Assembly (NCBI RefSeq): GCF_010731735.1
Contig: NZ_AP022588.1
Location: forward strand, 4,650,001-4,714,000
Source of the DNA: Mycolicibacterium sediminis
GTDB taxonomy: Bacteria > Actinomycetota > Actinomycetes > Mycobacteriales > Mycobacteriaceae
Direction: 5' to 3'
DNA: 64,000 nucleotides
Below the pieces are notes generated by a model. It saw nothing but the letters and a program-made list of their open reading frames with translations. It did not search any database and was not told the DNA's origin. The position numbers and the translations under genes are program-made. Position 1 is the stretch's first letter. The number at the start of each line of letters is the position of its first letter. Below, piece after piece: positions 24,791 through 32,636 of this stretch.

Positions 24791-25276
24791 TCACGGCGCG
24801 GGCGGTCGACCGAAGGTCGGCGGCAGGCCGGGCCGCTCGGTGTCCGTGACGTCGACGACCTCGCCGTCGATGTAGTCCCCGGGCCGCGCCCGACGCGGTC
24901 CGGTGGCGGTCGTGACGATCAGCGGCATCCGGCCCAACCCGCGGGCTGCCAGCGCGGCCACTGCCGGCCGCGCGAGCACCCGGGTCGGCGGGGCGAGCAG
25001 CAGCAGGCCCAGTACGGACGTGACGAGGCCCGGGATCACCGTGAGGACGACGCCGAGGGCGACCAGCGCTCCATCGGTGACCGCGCCCTGCGGCGACGTC
25101 AGACCGGACTGCAGCAGGCGGACCTGCCGCTTGATCTGCGATCCGGCGACCGCCAACCCCAGGGCGAACGTGCCCACCAGGATCAGGAACGTCCACCCGA
25201 TGCCGATCGTCGATGCCAGTCCGACGACCACTGCCAGTTCGGCGAGGACGTAGACCAGGAAGAGCCGCATAGCCAT
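24791..25276 (-). CDS. fxsA: FxsA-family membrane protein
   Basis: A 161-residue membrane protein with the FxsA fold: MRLFLVYVLAELAVVVGLAS, WTFLILVGTFALGLAVAGSQ and the final hydrophobic pair TDGALVALGVVLTVIPGLVT/SVLGLLLLAPPTRVLA. A hydrophilic tail follows (GDYIDGEVVDVTDTERPGLP). E. coli FxsA suppresses phage T7 exclusion when overproduced; the mycobacterial role is unknown. ATG 25276 or 25270 may be the start. First gene of the operon with the amidohydrolase, lnt and ppm1; the same linkage of fxsA and ppm1 occurs in M. tuberculosis. Confidence 0.9.
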   Translation of the reverse strand: MAMRLFLVYVLAELAVVVGLASTIGIGWTFLILVGTFALGLAVAGSQIKRQVRLLQSGLTSPQGAVTDGALVALGVVLTVIPGLVTSVLGLLLLAPPTRVLARPAVAALAARGLGRMPLIVTTATGPRRARPGDYIDGEVVDVTDTERPGLPPTFGRPPAP

Positions 25277-25319
25277 GTGGTGACAACGTTCGCGGGATCG
25301 CCCGGGTTCCTTCAAGTCC

Positions 25320-25715
25320 CTAGCCGCCGTCGGGGACCGCGGTGACCTCGATGGCGGCGTGCACCTTGTCGACGCCGCCGCGGATCCGCGCCTGCGGGAT
25401 CCACCACCACGCGTGCCACCAGTACCGGCGGGTCACCATGTCGAACACCCGACGGGTCTCCGACTTCGGCAGGTTGCGGGCCACCGCCTCGACGGGCTCG
25501 CCCTTGACCTTGCCGAGCACGCCGCACTTCTGGATGGTGACGCGCGGAGTGTTGTTGATGCGCTTGGTCTTCCACGACCCGTCGTCGGTGCTGATGACCA
25601 GCCTGTCGCCGTCGGGCACGCCCCACACCGGGGTGGGCTTCGGCCGTCCGTCCTTGGTGAACGTGGTCAGCAGCAGGTACTTCTCGCCGTAGACGTCCTT
25701 GAACTCCGGCGCCAT
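25320..25715 (-). CDS. PPOX-class F420-type oxidoreductase (copy 2)
   Basis: A 131-residue flavin/deazaflavin-binding split-barrel protein. Motifs EKYLLLTTFTKDGRPKPTPV, LVISTDDGSWKTKRINNTP and VTIQKCGVLGKVKGEPVEA match the mycobacterial F420-type PPOX family (Rv2061c group). A Trp-rich stretch RRYWWHAWWWIPQARI distinguishes it from its upstream paralogue. One base separates it from that paralogue, so the two are cotranscribed. Substrate unknown. Confidence 0.88.
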   Translation of the reverse strand: MAPEFKDVYGEKYLLLTTFTKDGRPKPTPVWGVPDGDRLVISTDDGSWKTKRINNTPRVTIQKCGVLGKVKGEPVEAVARNLPKSETRRVFDMVTRRYWWHAWWWIPQARIRGGVDKVHAAIEVTAVPDGG

Positions 25716-25716
25716 C

Positions 25717-26106
25717 TCAACTCCCCTGGGCCGGCGTCAGCTCGATCGTCACGTTCTTCGTCATGCCGCCGCGCAGCTTCGAGAAGACGTTGAACGTCTT
25801 CCCGATCAGGCCGTACCGCTTGCCGATCGCGTCGTAGGTCTTGGCGTTCGCCGACTTCGGCAGGATGGTCGCCGACGCCTCGACGGCCTCACCCTTCGGC
25901 TTGCCGCCGCGGTCGCACTCGGCGATGGTCACGCGCGAGGTGTTGCGGATCCGCTTGACCTTCCAGGACTTCTCCTGGGTGATCGCGATCAGGGCGTCCC
26001 CGGCCGGCGCGGCCCAGATGGCGGTCGGCTTGGGCCGGCCGTCCTTCGTGAACGTGGTGAGCAGGATGTACTCCGACGTGGCGACGTCGGCGAAGGTCAC
26101 GGGCAT
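25717..26106 (-). CDS. PPOX-class F420-type oxidoreductase (copy 1)
   Basis: A 129-residue split-barrel protein with SEYILLTTFTKDGRPKPTAI, AITQEKSWKVKRIRNTS and VTIAECDRGGKPKGEAVEAS. It is clearly paralogous to the next gene, sharing the TTFTKDGRPKPT block and the same length. The ATG lies six bases behind TAGGTT (26113-26118), consistent with a leaderless transcript serving both genes. A 63-bp hairpin separates it from cobN. M. tuberculosis has a single such gene here (Rv2061c), so a tandem duplication or a loss is likely. Confidence 0.88.
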   Translation of the reverse strand: MPVTFADVATSEYILLTTFTKDGRPKPTAIWAAPAGDALIAITQEKSWKVKRIRNTSRVTIAECDRGGKPKGEAVEASATILPKSANAKTYDAIGKRYGLIGKTFNVFSKLRGGMTKNVTIELTPAQGS

Positions 26107-26126
26107 GTGATCAACCTACTCAATGG

Positions 26127-26189
26127 CGTCGAGACCGCGCCCACGGTCGTGATTGCGCAGAGATCACGACCACCGGCGCAGTCTCGACG
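26127..26189. repeat. 63-bp imperfect palindrome between cobN and the F420-type gene pair
   Basis: Outer arms CGTCGAGACCGCGC and GCGCAGTCTCGACG pair with one mismatch, inner arms GGTCGTGAT and ATCACGACC pair perfectly, with four unpaired bases between arms on each side and a 9-base apical loop. It lies just after the cobN stop and just before the -10 of the next gene. It may terminate cobN or be a dispersed mycobacterial palindromic unit. Confidence 0.7.
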
Positions 26190-26196
26190 ACGGCCC

Positions 26197-29100
26197 TCAG
26201 CCCTCGAGGTCGCCCTCGGTCTCCAGCAGCACCTGGCGCAGGTCGGCCAGCGTCGAGGGTTCCGGCTGGTCCCACATGCCGCGGCCGGCCGCCTCGAGCA
26301 GTCGCTCGGCCATCCCGTGCAGCGCCCACGGGTTGGACTCGTTCATGAACTTGCGGTTCTCCTCGTCGAGGACGTACTCGCCGGCGAGTCGCTCGTACAT
26401 CCAGTCGGCCATCACGCCCGCGGTGGCGTCGTAGCCGAACAGGTAGTCCACGGTTGCGGCCATCTCGAAGGCGCCCTTGTAACCGTGTCGGCGCATCGCG
26501 GTCATCCACCGCGGGTTGACCACCCGGGCGCGGAAGACGCGGTTGGTCTCCTCGGACAGCGAGCGGGTGCGCACCGACTCCGGCCGGGTGTTGTCGCCGA
26601 TGTAGGCGGCCGGGTCGCGGCCGGTAAGTGCACGGACGGTCGCGATCATGCCGCCGTGGTACTGGAAGTAGTCGTCCGAGTCGGCGATGTCGTGCTCGCG
26701 GGTGTCGGTGTTCTTCGCCGCCACCGCGATGCGCCGGTAGGCCGTGTTCATGTCGGCCGTCGCCGGGGCGCCGTCGAGGCCGCGGCCGTAGGCGAACCCA
26801 CCCCACGCGGTGTAGACCTCCGCGAGATCCTGGTCGTCGCGCCAGTTGCGGCTGTCGATCAGCTGCAGCAGGCCGGCGCCGTACGTGCCTGGCTTGGACC
26901 CGAAGATGCGGGTGGTGGCGCGGCGTTCGTCGCCGTGCTCGGCGAGGTCGACGCGGGTGTGTGCGCGCACGTAGTTGTCGGCGTCGGACTCCTCGAGCCG
27001 CGACACCAGGCGCACCGCGTCGTCGAGCATCGCGACGACGTGCGGGAAGGCGTCGCGGAAGAAGCCCGAGATCCGCACCGTCACGTCGATGCGGGGCCTG
27101 CCGAGTTCGGCGAGCGACATCGCCTCGAGGTCGACGACGCGCCGCGACGCGTCGTCCCACACCGGCCGGACGCCGAGCAGCGCGAACACCTCGGCGATGT
27201 CGTCACCGGAGGTCCGCATCGCGGACGTGCCCCACACCGACAGACCCACCGACCGGGGCCACTCGCCGTGGTCGGCGTGGTAGCGCTGCAGCAGCGAATC
27301 CGCCAGCGCGACACCGGTGTCCCACGCCAGCCGGGACGGGACGGCCTTCGGGTCGACGGAGTAGAAGTTGCGGCCGGTGGGCAGAACGTTGACCAGCCCG
27401 CGCAGCGGCGACCCCGACGGGCCCGAATGGATGAACCCGCCGCCGAGGGCGTGGAGGATCTGGTCGATCTCGCGCTCGGTTCCCCGCAGCCGGGGCACCA
27501 CCTCGTCGGCGGCGAATCGCAGTACCGACGCGACCGCTGGGTCGGAGGTGATGCCGTCGACGGCCGCGGCGTCCCAGCCGGAGTCCTGCAGGGCGGCGAC
27601 GAGCCGGCGGGCCTCCTCCTCTGCGGCGTCGACCGAGATGCGGCTGTCCTGACCGTCCTCCGCCAGTCCGAGCGCCTCGCGCAGCCCCGGCACGTTCTGC
27701 TCGCCGCCGAAGAGTTGGCGGGCGCGCAGCATCGCGAGCACCAGGTCGAGTTCGACGTCGCCGGTGGGTGCCACGCCCAGAATGTGCAGCCCGTCCCGGA
27801 TCTGGACGTCCTTGATCTCGCAGAGCCAGCCGTCGACGTGCAGCAGCATGTCGTCGAAGACGTCCTCGTCGGGGCGGTCGGCCAGGCCGAGGTCGTGATC
27901 CATCTTGGCGGCCCGCATCAGCGTCCAGATCTGCTGCCGGATCGCGGGCAGCTTGCCGGGGTCGAGCGCCGAGATCGCGGAGTGCTCGTCGAGCAGCTGC
28001 TCGAGGCGGGCGATGTCGCCGTAGCTCTCGGCGCGGGCCATCGGCGGGATGAGGTGGTCGACGAGGATCGCGTGCGCGCGGCGCTTGGCCTGCGTGCCCT
28101 CCCCCGGGTCGTTGACGAGGAAGGGGTAGATCAGCGGGAGGTCGCCGATGGCGGCGTCCGTGCCGCAGCTGGCGGACATGCCGAGGGTCTTGCCCGGCAG
28201 CCACTCGAGGTTGCCGTGCTTACCGAGGTGCACGACGGCGTCGGCGCCGAACTTGCGGTCCACCCAGCGATAGGCGGCGAGGTAGTGGTGACTGGGCGGC
28301 AGATCCGGGTCGTGGTAGATCGCCACCGGGTTCTCACCGAAGCCGCGCGGCGGCTGAACCATGATGACCACGTTGCCGGATTGCATTGCGGCGATGACGA
28401 TCTCGCCTTGCGGGTCCTTGCTCCGGTCGACGTAGAGTTCGCCCGGCGGCGGACCCCAGTGCGCGGTGACGGCATCGGTGAGGTCGGTGGGCAGCGCGGC
28501 GAACCACTCCCGGTACTCGGCGGCCGACACCCGGATGGGATTCCCGACCAGTTGCTGCTCGGTGAGCCAGTTCGGGTCCTGCCCGCCGCGCTCGATGAGC
28601 GCGTGCACCAGGGCGTCGCCGTCGCCGGCCTCGACGCCGGGGACCTCGCCGATGTCGTAGCCGGCGGCGTCCATGGCGCGCAGCAGGGCGACCGCGCTGG
28701 CCGGGGTGTCCAGCCCCACGGCGTTGCCGATCCTCGCGTGCTTGGTGGGGTAGGCCGAGAACATCAGGGCCACCCGCTTGTCGGCGGGCGGCACGTGGCG
28801 CAGACGGGCATGGCGCACCGCGAGGCCCGCCACCCGTGCGCACCGCTCCGGGTCGGCCACGTAGGAGATGAGGCCGTCGTCGTCGATCTCCTTGAACGAG
28901 AACGGAACCGTGATGATGCGGCCGTCGAACTCCGGGACGGCCACCTGCGTCGCGACGTCGAGTGGCGACATGCCGTCGTCGTTGGCGGCCCAGGTACTGC
29001 GCGACGACGTGAGGCACAGACCCTGCAGGATCGGGACGTCGAGCGCAGCGAGATGCGCGACGTTCCAGCTGTCGTCGTTGCCGCCGGCACCCACGGCGGC

Positions 29101-29790
29101 CGGGGTGGCACCGCCGGCGGCGAGCACCGTGGTCACCATCGCGTCGACGGAGCCGAGCAGGTCGAGGAGGTCGGGTTCGGCGTTGCGCAGCGAGGCGCAG
29201 TAGATGGCGACCGGCCGACCGCCGGCCGCGTCGATGGCGTGACACAGCGCGCCGACGTAGGCGGTGTTGCCCGCGAGGAACTGTGCGCGGTAGAAGAGCA
29301 CCGCCACGCGGGGTCCGGTGTTCGTCGATTCGTTGCCGGCCGGGCAGTCCAGCAGACCCCAGGTCGGGGTGGCCACCGGGGGCGCGAAGCCGTACCCGGT
29401 CATGAGCAGGGTGTCGGACAGGAACGCGTGCATCTGCGTCAGGTTGGCGACGCCGCCCTGGGCCATGTAGACGTGCGTCTCGAGTGCGACGCCCGCGGGG
29501 ACCGACGAATGGCTCATCAGGTCCGCGTCGGGTGCCTGCTCGCCGCTGATGATCACCGTGGGCAGTCCGGAGGCGACGACCTGGTCGATGCCGTCCTCCC
29601 ACGACCGGTAGCCGCCGAGGATGCGCACCACGACCGCCTGGACGCCGTCGAGCAGTTCGGCGAGTTCGCCCTCCACCAGCCGCGAGGGATTGGCCCAGCG
29701 ATACGCGGCGCCGCTCGTTCTCGCCGCGATCAGGTCCGTGTCGGACGTCGACAGCAGGAGGATGGTCGGCACCGACGCAGTTTCAGCCAC
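26197..29790 (-). CDS. cobN: Cobaltochelatase subunit CobN
   Basis: A 1197-residue large subunit of the aerobic cobaltochelatase, which inserts Co2+ into hydrogenobyrinic acid a,c-diamide using ATP with CobS and CobT (or ChlI/D-like partners). Seen family blocks: GYRSWEDGIDQVVASGLPTV, RVAVLFYRAQFLAGNTAYVG, LMFSAYPTKHARIGNAVGLD, GKHGNLEWLPGKTLGMSA, GRNFYSVDPKAVPSRLAWDT and RVSGFFRDAFPH-type text (RISGFFRDAFPHVVAMLDDA). Length is normal for CobN (about 1200-1270). The start is GTG 29790. A 35-codon ORF lies 69 bases upstream on the same strand. A chelatase partner is not in the window. Confidence 0.96.
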   Translation of the reverse strand: MAETASVPTILLLSTSDTDLIAARTSGAAYRWANPSRLVEGELAELLDGVQAVVVRILGGYRSWEDGIDQVVASGLPTVIISGEQAPDADLMSHSSVPAGVALETHVYMAQGGVANLTQMHAFLSDTLLMTGYGFAPPVATPTWGLLDCPAGNESTNTGPRVAVLFYRAQFLAGNTAYVGALCHAIDAAGGRPVAIYCASLRNAEPDLLDLLGSVDAMVTTVLAAGGATPAAVGAGGNDDSWNVAHLAALDVPILQGLCLTSSRSTWAANDDGMSPLDVATQVAVPEFDGRIITVPFSFKEIDDDGLISYVADPERCARVAGLAVRHARLRHVPPADKRVALMFSAYPTKHARIGNAVGLDTPASAVALLRAMDAAGYDIGEVPGVEAGDGDALVHALIERGGQDPNWLTEQQLVGNPIRVSAAEYREWFAALPTDLTDAVTAHWGPPPGELYVDRSKDPQGEIVIAAMQSGNVVIMVQPPRGFGENPVAIYHDPDLPPSHHYLAAYRWVDRKFGADAVVHLGKHGNLEWLPGKTLGMSASCGTDAAIGDLPLIYPFLVNDPGEGTQAKRRAHAILVDHLIPPMARAESYGDIARLEQLLDEHSAISALDPGKLPAIRQQIWTLMRAAKMDHDLGLADRPDEDVFDDMLLHVDGWLCEIKDVQIRDGLHILGVAPTGDVELDLVLAMLRARQLFGGEQNVPGLREALGLAEDGQDSRISVDAAEEEARRLVAALQDSGWDAAAVDGITSDPAVASVLRFAADEVVPRLRGTEREIDQILHALGGGFIHSGPSGSPLRGLVNVLPTGRNFYSVDPKAVPSRLAWDTGVALADSLLQRYHADHGEWPRSVGLSVWGTSAMRTSGDDIAEVFALLGVRPVWDDASRRVVDLEAMSLAELGRPRIDVTVRISGFFRDAFPHVVAMLDDAVRLVSRLEESDADNYVRAHTRVDLAEHGDERRATTRIFGSKPGTYGAGLLQLIDSRNWRDDQDLAEVYTAWGGFAYGRGLDGAPATADMNTAYRRIAVAAKNTDTREHDIADSDDYFQYHGGMIATVRALTGRDPAAYIGDNTRPESVRTRSLSEETNRVFRARVVNPRWMTAMRRHGYKGAFEMAATVDYLFGYDATAGVMADWMYERLAGEYVLDEENRKFMNESNPWALHGMAERLLEAAGRGMWDQPEPSTLADLRQVLLETEGDLEG

Positions 29791-29859
29791 GCCCTATTCG
29801 TACCGCACCGGGCCGCGGGGCCGGTCCATCCCCGCGGTCCGATGCGACCGCAGCATCGA

Positions 29860-29967
29860 TCAGCGGTCGTAGTTGCCCCAGCGACTCTGCCAGGACTGCG
29901 GGTACGGAAGGCCCAGGATCGCGACGAGTGCCACGACGAGGGTTGCGAAGGCGATGAGTGCGAACAT
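29860..29967 (-). CDS. Candidate 35-residue single-helix membrane peptide
   Basis: ATG 29967 follows AGAGGAACG at good ribosome-binding spacing. The peptide begins MFALIAFATLVVALVAILGL, one strong membrane helix, and ends with a polar aromatic tail (PYPQSWQSRWGNYDR). It reads in the same direction as cobN and ends 69 bases before it. I do not recognise the family; it has no His or Cys, so it does not look like CbtB. A real translated small protein is plausible given the signal and helix, but not proven. Confidence 0.5.
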   Translation of the reverse strand: MFALIAFATLVVALVAILGLPYPQSWQSRWGNYDR

Positions 29968-30094
29968 GGTCGTTCCTCTCGATCAGCGCCCGTGGACGTC
30001 GTTGTCCCGGCGGGCGGTACTGCTGAGCAAAACGTAGTACCGGCGGTACCGGATGTGCGGGTTTCGTGTGGCACGGAACACATCGACTCGCGAC

Positions 30095-30108
30095 GTGACC
30101 CAGGTCAC
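30095..30108. promoter_or_regulatory. GTGACC-CA-GGTCAC palindrome upstream of the TauD-type gene
   Basis: A perfect 6-bp inverted repeat separated by two bases, 75 bp upstream of the dioxygenase start, between two divergent genes. Probably an operator; the binding protein is unknown. The surrounding stretch (29968-30182) otherwise holds repeats of the type CCGGTAC but no further gene. Confidence 0.4.
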
Positions 30109-30182
30109 CCTGGGCGGCCGGACTTCGGCTCGTGCCAAGCGAAACGGTGGCGCCGACGGCGTCCGTCTGAGGAGATGACGGG

Positions 30183-31148
30183 ATGGCTTCTCCTCAACCG
30201 TCCGCTCGTGCCGACGCACCCACCGTCGTCAAGCTGGGCGCCCACATCGGGGCCCGGATCGACGGCGTCCGCCTCGGCCCTCACCTCGACTCCGCCACGG
30301 TCGCGACGATCAACGACGCACTGCTCACCCACAAGGTGATCTTCTTCCGGGATCAGCACAACCTCGACGACGCCTTGCAGCTGGAGTTCGCCCGCCTGCT
30401 CGGCACCCCCACGCTCGCCCACCCGACCGTGCTGTCCCGGGGTACCGACGTCCTGCCGATCGACTCGCGCTACGACAAGGCGAACTCGTGGCACACCGAC
30501 GTCACGTTCGTCGATCGCATCCCCAAGGCGTCGCTGCTGCGGGCGGTCACGCTGCCCGAGTACGGCGGCACGACCACCTGGGCGTCGACCGAGGCCGCCT
30601 ACGACCAGCTGCCCGAGCCGCTGCGGCACCTGGTCGAGAACCTGCGGGCCATCCACACCAACGACTACGACTACATCCGCGACTACGACGAGAGCCGGGC
30701 CGCCGCGCAGAACCCCGCCGCCGACACCGCGCGGCAGTACCGCGACGAGTTCGTGTCCGACACCTACGAGACCGAACACCCCGTGGTGCGCGTCCACCCG
30801 GAGACCGGCCGCAAGGTGCTGCTGCTCGGCCACTTCGTCAAGCGGTTCGTCGGGCTCGGCAACCACGAGTCGGCGACGCTGCTGGCGCTGCTGCAGGCGC
30901 GTGTCACCCGGCTGGAGAACACCATCCGCTGGAACTGGCTGCCCGGCGACCTCGCCATCTGGGACAACCGTGCCACCCAGCACTACGCCGTGTCCGACTA
31001 CGACGACCAGTACCGCAAGCTCAGCCGGGTCACGCTGGCGGGCGACGTTCCCGTCGACGTACACGGCGCGACCAGCCGCGTCATCACCGGCGACGCCTCG
31101 CACTACTCCGACGTCGTGGCACCGCGGAGGCTCACCGCCGTACCGTAG
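30183..31148 (+). CDS. TauD/TfdA-family Fe(II)/2-oxoglutarate dioxygenase
   Basis: A 321-residue non-haem iron dioxygenase. The facial triad is visible: His104 and Asp106 in WHTDVTF, and His267 in NRATQHYAVSDY; Arg282 (KLSRVTLAGD) is placed to bind 2-oxoglutarate. The opening KLGAHIGARIDGVRLGPHLD and LLTHKVIFFRDQ are typical of the alkylsulfatase/taurine dioxygenase group (M. tuberculosis Rv3406 type). It may release sulfate or sulfite from organosulfur compounds, in line with the ssu cluster elsewhere in the window, but other substrates are possible. ATG follows GAGGAG. cobG starts four bases after its stop from its own promoter. Confidence 0.9.
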   Translation: MASPQPSARADAPTVVKLGAHIGARIDGVRLGPHLDSATVATINDALLTHKVIFFRDQHNLDDALQLEFARLLGTPTLAHPTVLSRGTDVLPIDSRYDKANSWHTDVTFVDRIPKASLLRAVTLPEYGGTTTWASTEAAYDQLPEPLRHLVENLRAIHTNDYDYIRDYDESRAAAQNPAADTARQYRDEFVSDTYETEHPVVRVHPETGRKVLLLGHFVKRFVGLGNHESATLLALLQARVTRLENTIRWNWLPGDLAIWDNRATQHYAVSDYDDQYRKLSRVTLAGDVPVDVHGATSRVITGDASHYSDVVAPRRLTAVP

Positions 31149-31152
31149 GGGT

Positions 31153-32262
31153 GTGATCCGTAGCCGCGATGACGATGCGTGTCCCGGCGCACTTCAGGTG
31201 CACCAGGCGGCCGACGGTGCCCTGGCGCGGATCCGCCTGCCCGGGGGCATGATCACCGCCGGGCAACTGGGCGCCCTGGCCGCGGCCGCCACCCGATTCG
31301 GCTCGGCGACACTGGAACTCACCTCCCGCGGCAACCTGCAGGCTCGAGGCGTCACGGACACCGGCGCCTTCGCCGAGGCGGTCGCCGACGCGGGCCTGCT
31401 GCCCTCGCCCAGCCACGAGCGGGTGCGCAACGTCGTGGCGTCCCCGCTGTCGGGCCGGTCGGGCGGCATCGTCGACGTGCGCGCCGTGGTGGGAGACCTC
31501 GACGCGGCGATCCGGCGCGACGCGGTCCTCGAGAATCTCCCCGGGCGGTTCCTGTTCGGGGTCGACGACGGTCGCGGCGACGTGTCGGGGTTGGGTACCG
31601 ACGCCGCCGTGCACGCGCTGACCCCCGACGTCGCGGCGGTGCTGCTGTCCGGCGTCGACACCGGGGTGCGGGTGGCGATGGACGACGCGGTCGACGCACT
31701 GACGAGCATCGCCCGACGGTTCGTCGATGTCCGCGGAAAGGCCTGGCGGGTCGGTGAACTCGATGATCCAACGGTGGTGCTGGCCGGTCTGGAGCGGACG
31801 GCCGACCCCGGCGCCACGTGGCCGCCCGAGGTGCGCCCGCCCGTGGGATGGATCGATCAGGACGACGGTCGCGTGGCGCTCGGCGCGGCCGTGCGCCTCG
31901 GCGTGCTGGAGGCCCGGACCGCGGAGTTCCTGGCCGCCATCGAGGCGCCCCTGGTCATTACGCCCTGGCGTTCGGTGCTGGTGTGCGACCTCGACGAGGG
32001 CGTCGCCGACGTCGCGCTGCGGGTGCTCGCGCCGCTCGGCCTGGTGTTCGACGCCGACTCCCCCTGGTTGTCGGTCAGCGCCTGCACCGGCAGTCCGGGC
32101 TGCGAACGGTCGCTCACCGACGTGCGGCGGGACGCCGCCGAGGCCGTCCGCGAGCCGAGCGCCGTGCACCGGCACTTCGTCGGGTGCGGACGCGCCTGCG
32201 GCAGCCCGCCGGTGGGTGACGTGCTGGTGGCCACCGAGGACGGCTACCGGTCACGGGACTAG
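31153..32262 (+). CDS. cobG: Precorrin-3B synthase CobG
   Basis: A 369-residue oxygen-dependent enzyme of the aerobic cobalamin route, converting precorrin-3A to precorrin-3B. It belongs to the sulfite/nitrite reductase fold: RIRLPGGMITAGQLGALAAA near the start, TLELTSRGNLQARGV, and the 4Fe-4S/sirohaem-type Cys set in SACTGSPGCERS and FVGCGRACG near the end. I take GTG 31153 because TACCGT lies six bases before it, giving a leaderless mRNA independent of the upstream dioxygenase. The 3' end overlaps the convergent reactivase gene by four bases. Confidence 0.93.
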   Translation: MIRSRDDDACPGALQVHQAADGALARIRLPGGMITAGQLGALAAAATRFGSATLELTSRGNLQARGVTDTGAFAEAVADAGLLPSPSHERVRNVVASPLSGRSGGIVDVRAVVGDLDAAIRRDAVLENLPGRFLFGVDDGRGDVSGLGTDAAVHALTPDVAAVLLSGVDTGVRVAMDDAVDALTSIARRFVDVRGKAWRVGELDDPTVVLAGLERTADPGATWPPEVRPPVGWIDQDDGRVALGAAVRLGVLEARTAEFLAAIEAPLVITPWRSVLVCDLDEGVADVALRVLAPLGLVFDADSPWLSVSACTGSPGCERSLTDVRRDAAEAVREPSAVHRHFVGCGRACGSPPVGDVLVATEDGYRSRD

Positions 32263-32636
32263 GTCCCGCGCCGGCCGGCACCCTTGAGCGGCAGGCCGAC
32301 GCAGATGCGCGCGGCGTCGTGCCCGAGTACCCGGGCCGTCTCCGCTCCGGCCCCGGGGGGCGACATCAGATCGGCCATCGGGTCGGCCACCTTCTCGGGC
32401 TGCACGCAGATCCCCTGCGCCGCATCGATTCCGACCCCGACGCCGAGCGGTGACCGCAGGGCGGCGACCCGGGCCAGGGCCGCCGCATCCGCTCCCTCGG
32501 CGCGGTCGACGTCCCTGTCGACGACGAACGGCACGCCCTCCTCCTCGATGCCCGCGAGCACGGCGTCCTCGATGGGCCCGGCGGCGACACTGGCGACCAC
32601 GATCACCGGCCGGGTCGGCCCCTTGTCGCGGCTCAC
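32259..32636 (-). CDS. ddrB: Diol/glycerol dehydratase reactivase, small subunit
   Basis: A 125-residue protein of the DdrB/PduH/DhaG family, which pairs with the large reactivase subunit to release damaged cobalamin from the dehydratase. Family text: RPVIVVASVAAGPIEDAVLA, IEEEGVPFVVDRD, SPLGVGVGIDAAQGICVQPE and ARVLGHDAARICVGLPLK. The fold is related to the dehydratase medium subunit, which allows subunit swapping. Its GTG overlaps the ddrA stop by four bases, indicating translational coupling. Last gene of the dehydratase operon. Confidence 0.9.
   Translation of the reverse strand: MSRDKGPTRPVIVVASVAAGPIEDAVLAGIEEEGVPFVVDRDVDRAEGADAAALARVAALRSPLGVGVGIDAAQGICVQPEKVADPMADLMSPPGAGAETARVLGHDAARICVGLPLKGAGRRGT

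Noticed and set aside
29791..30182. Possible cobalamin riboswitch upstream of cobN
   Set aside because: I found no B12-box-like core or the conserved GCCACTG-type element on either strand here or upstream of pduE.
25699..30339. A 1546-codon open frame on the plus strand across cobN
   Set aside because: It is the GC-rich antisense shadow of cobN and its neighbours: Arg/His/Val-rich text, no recognisable domain, and cobN on the other strand is complete.
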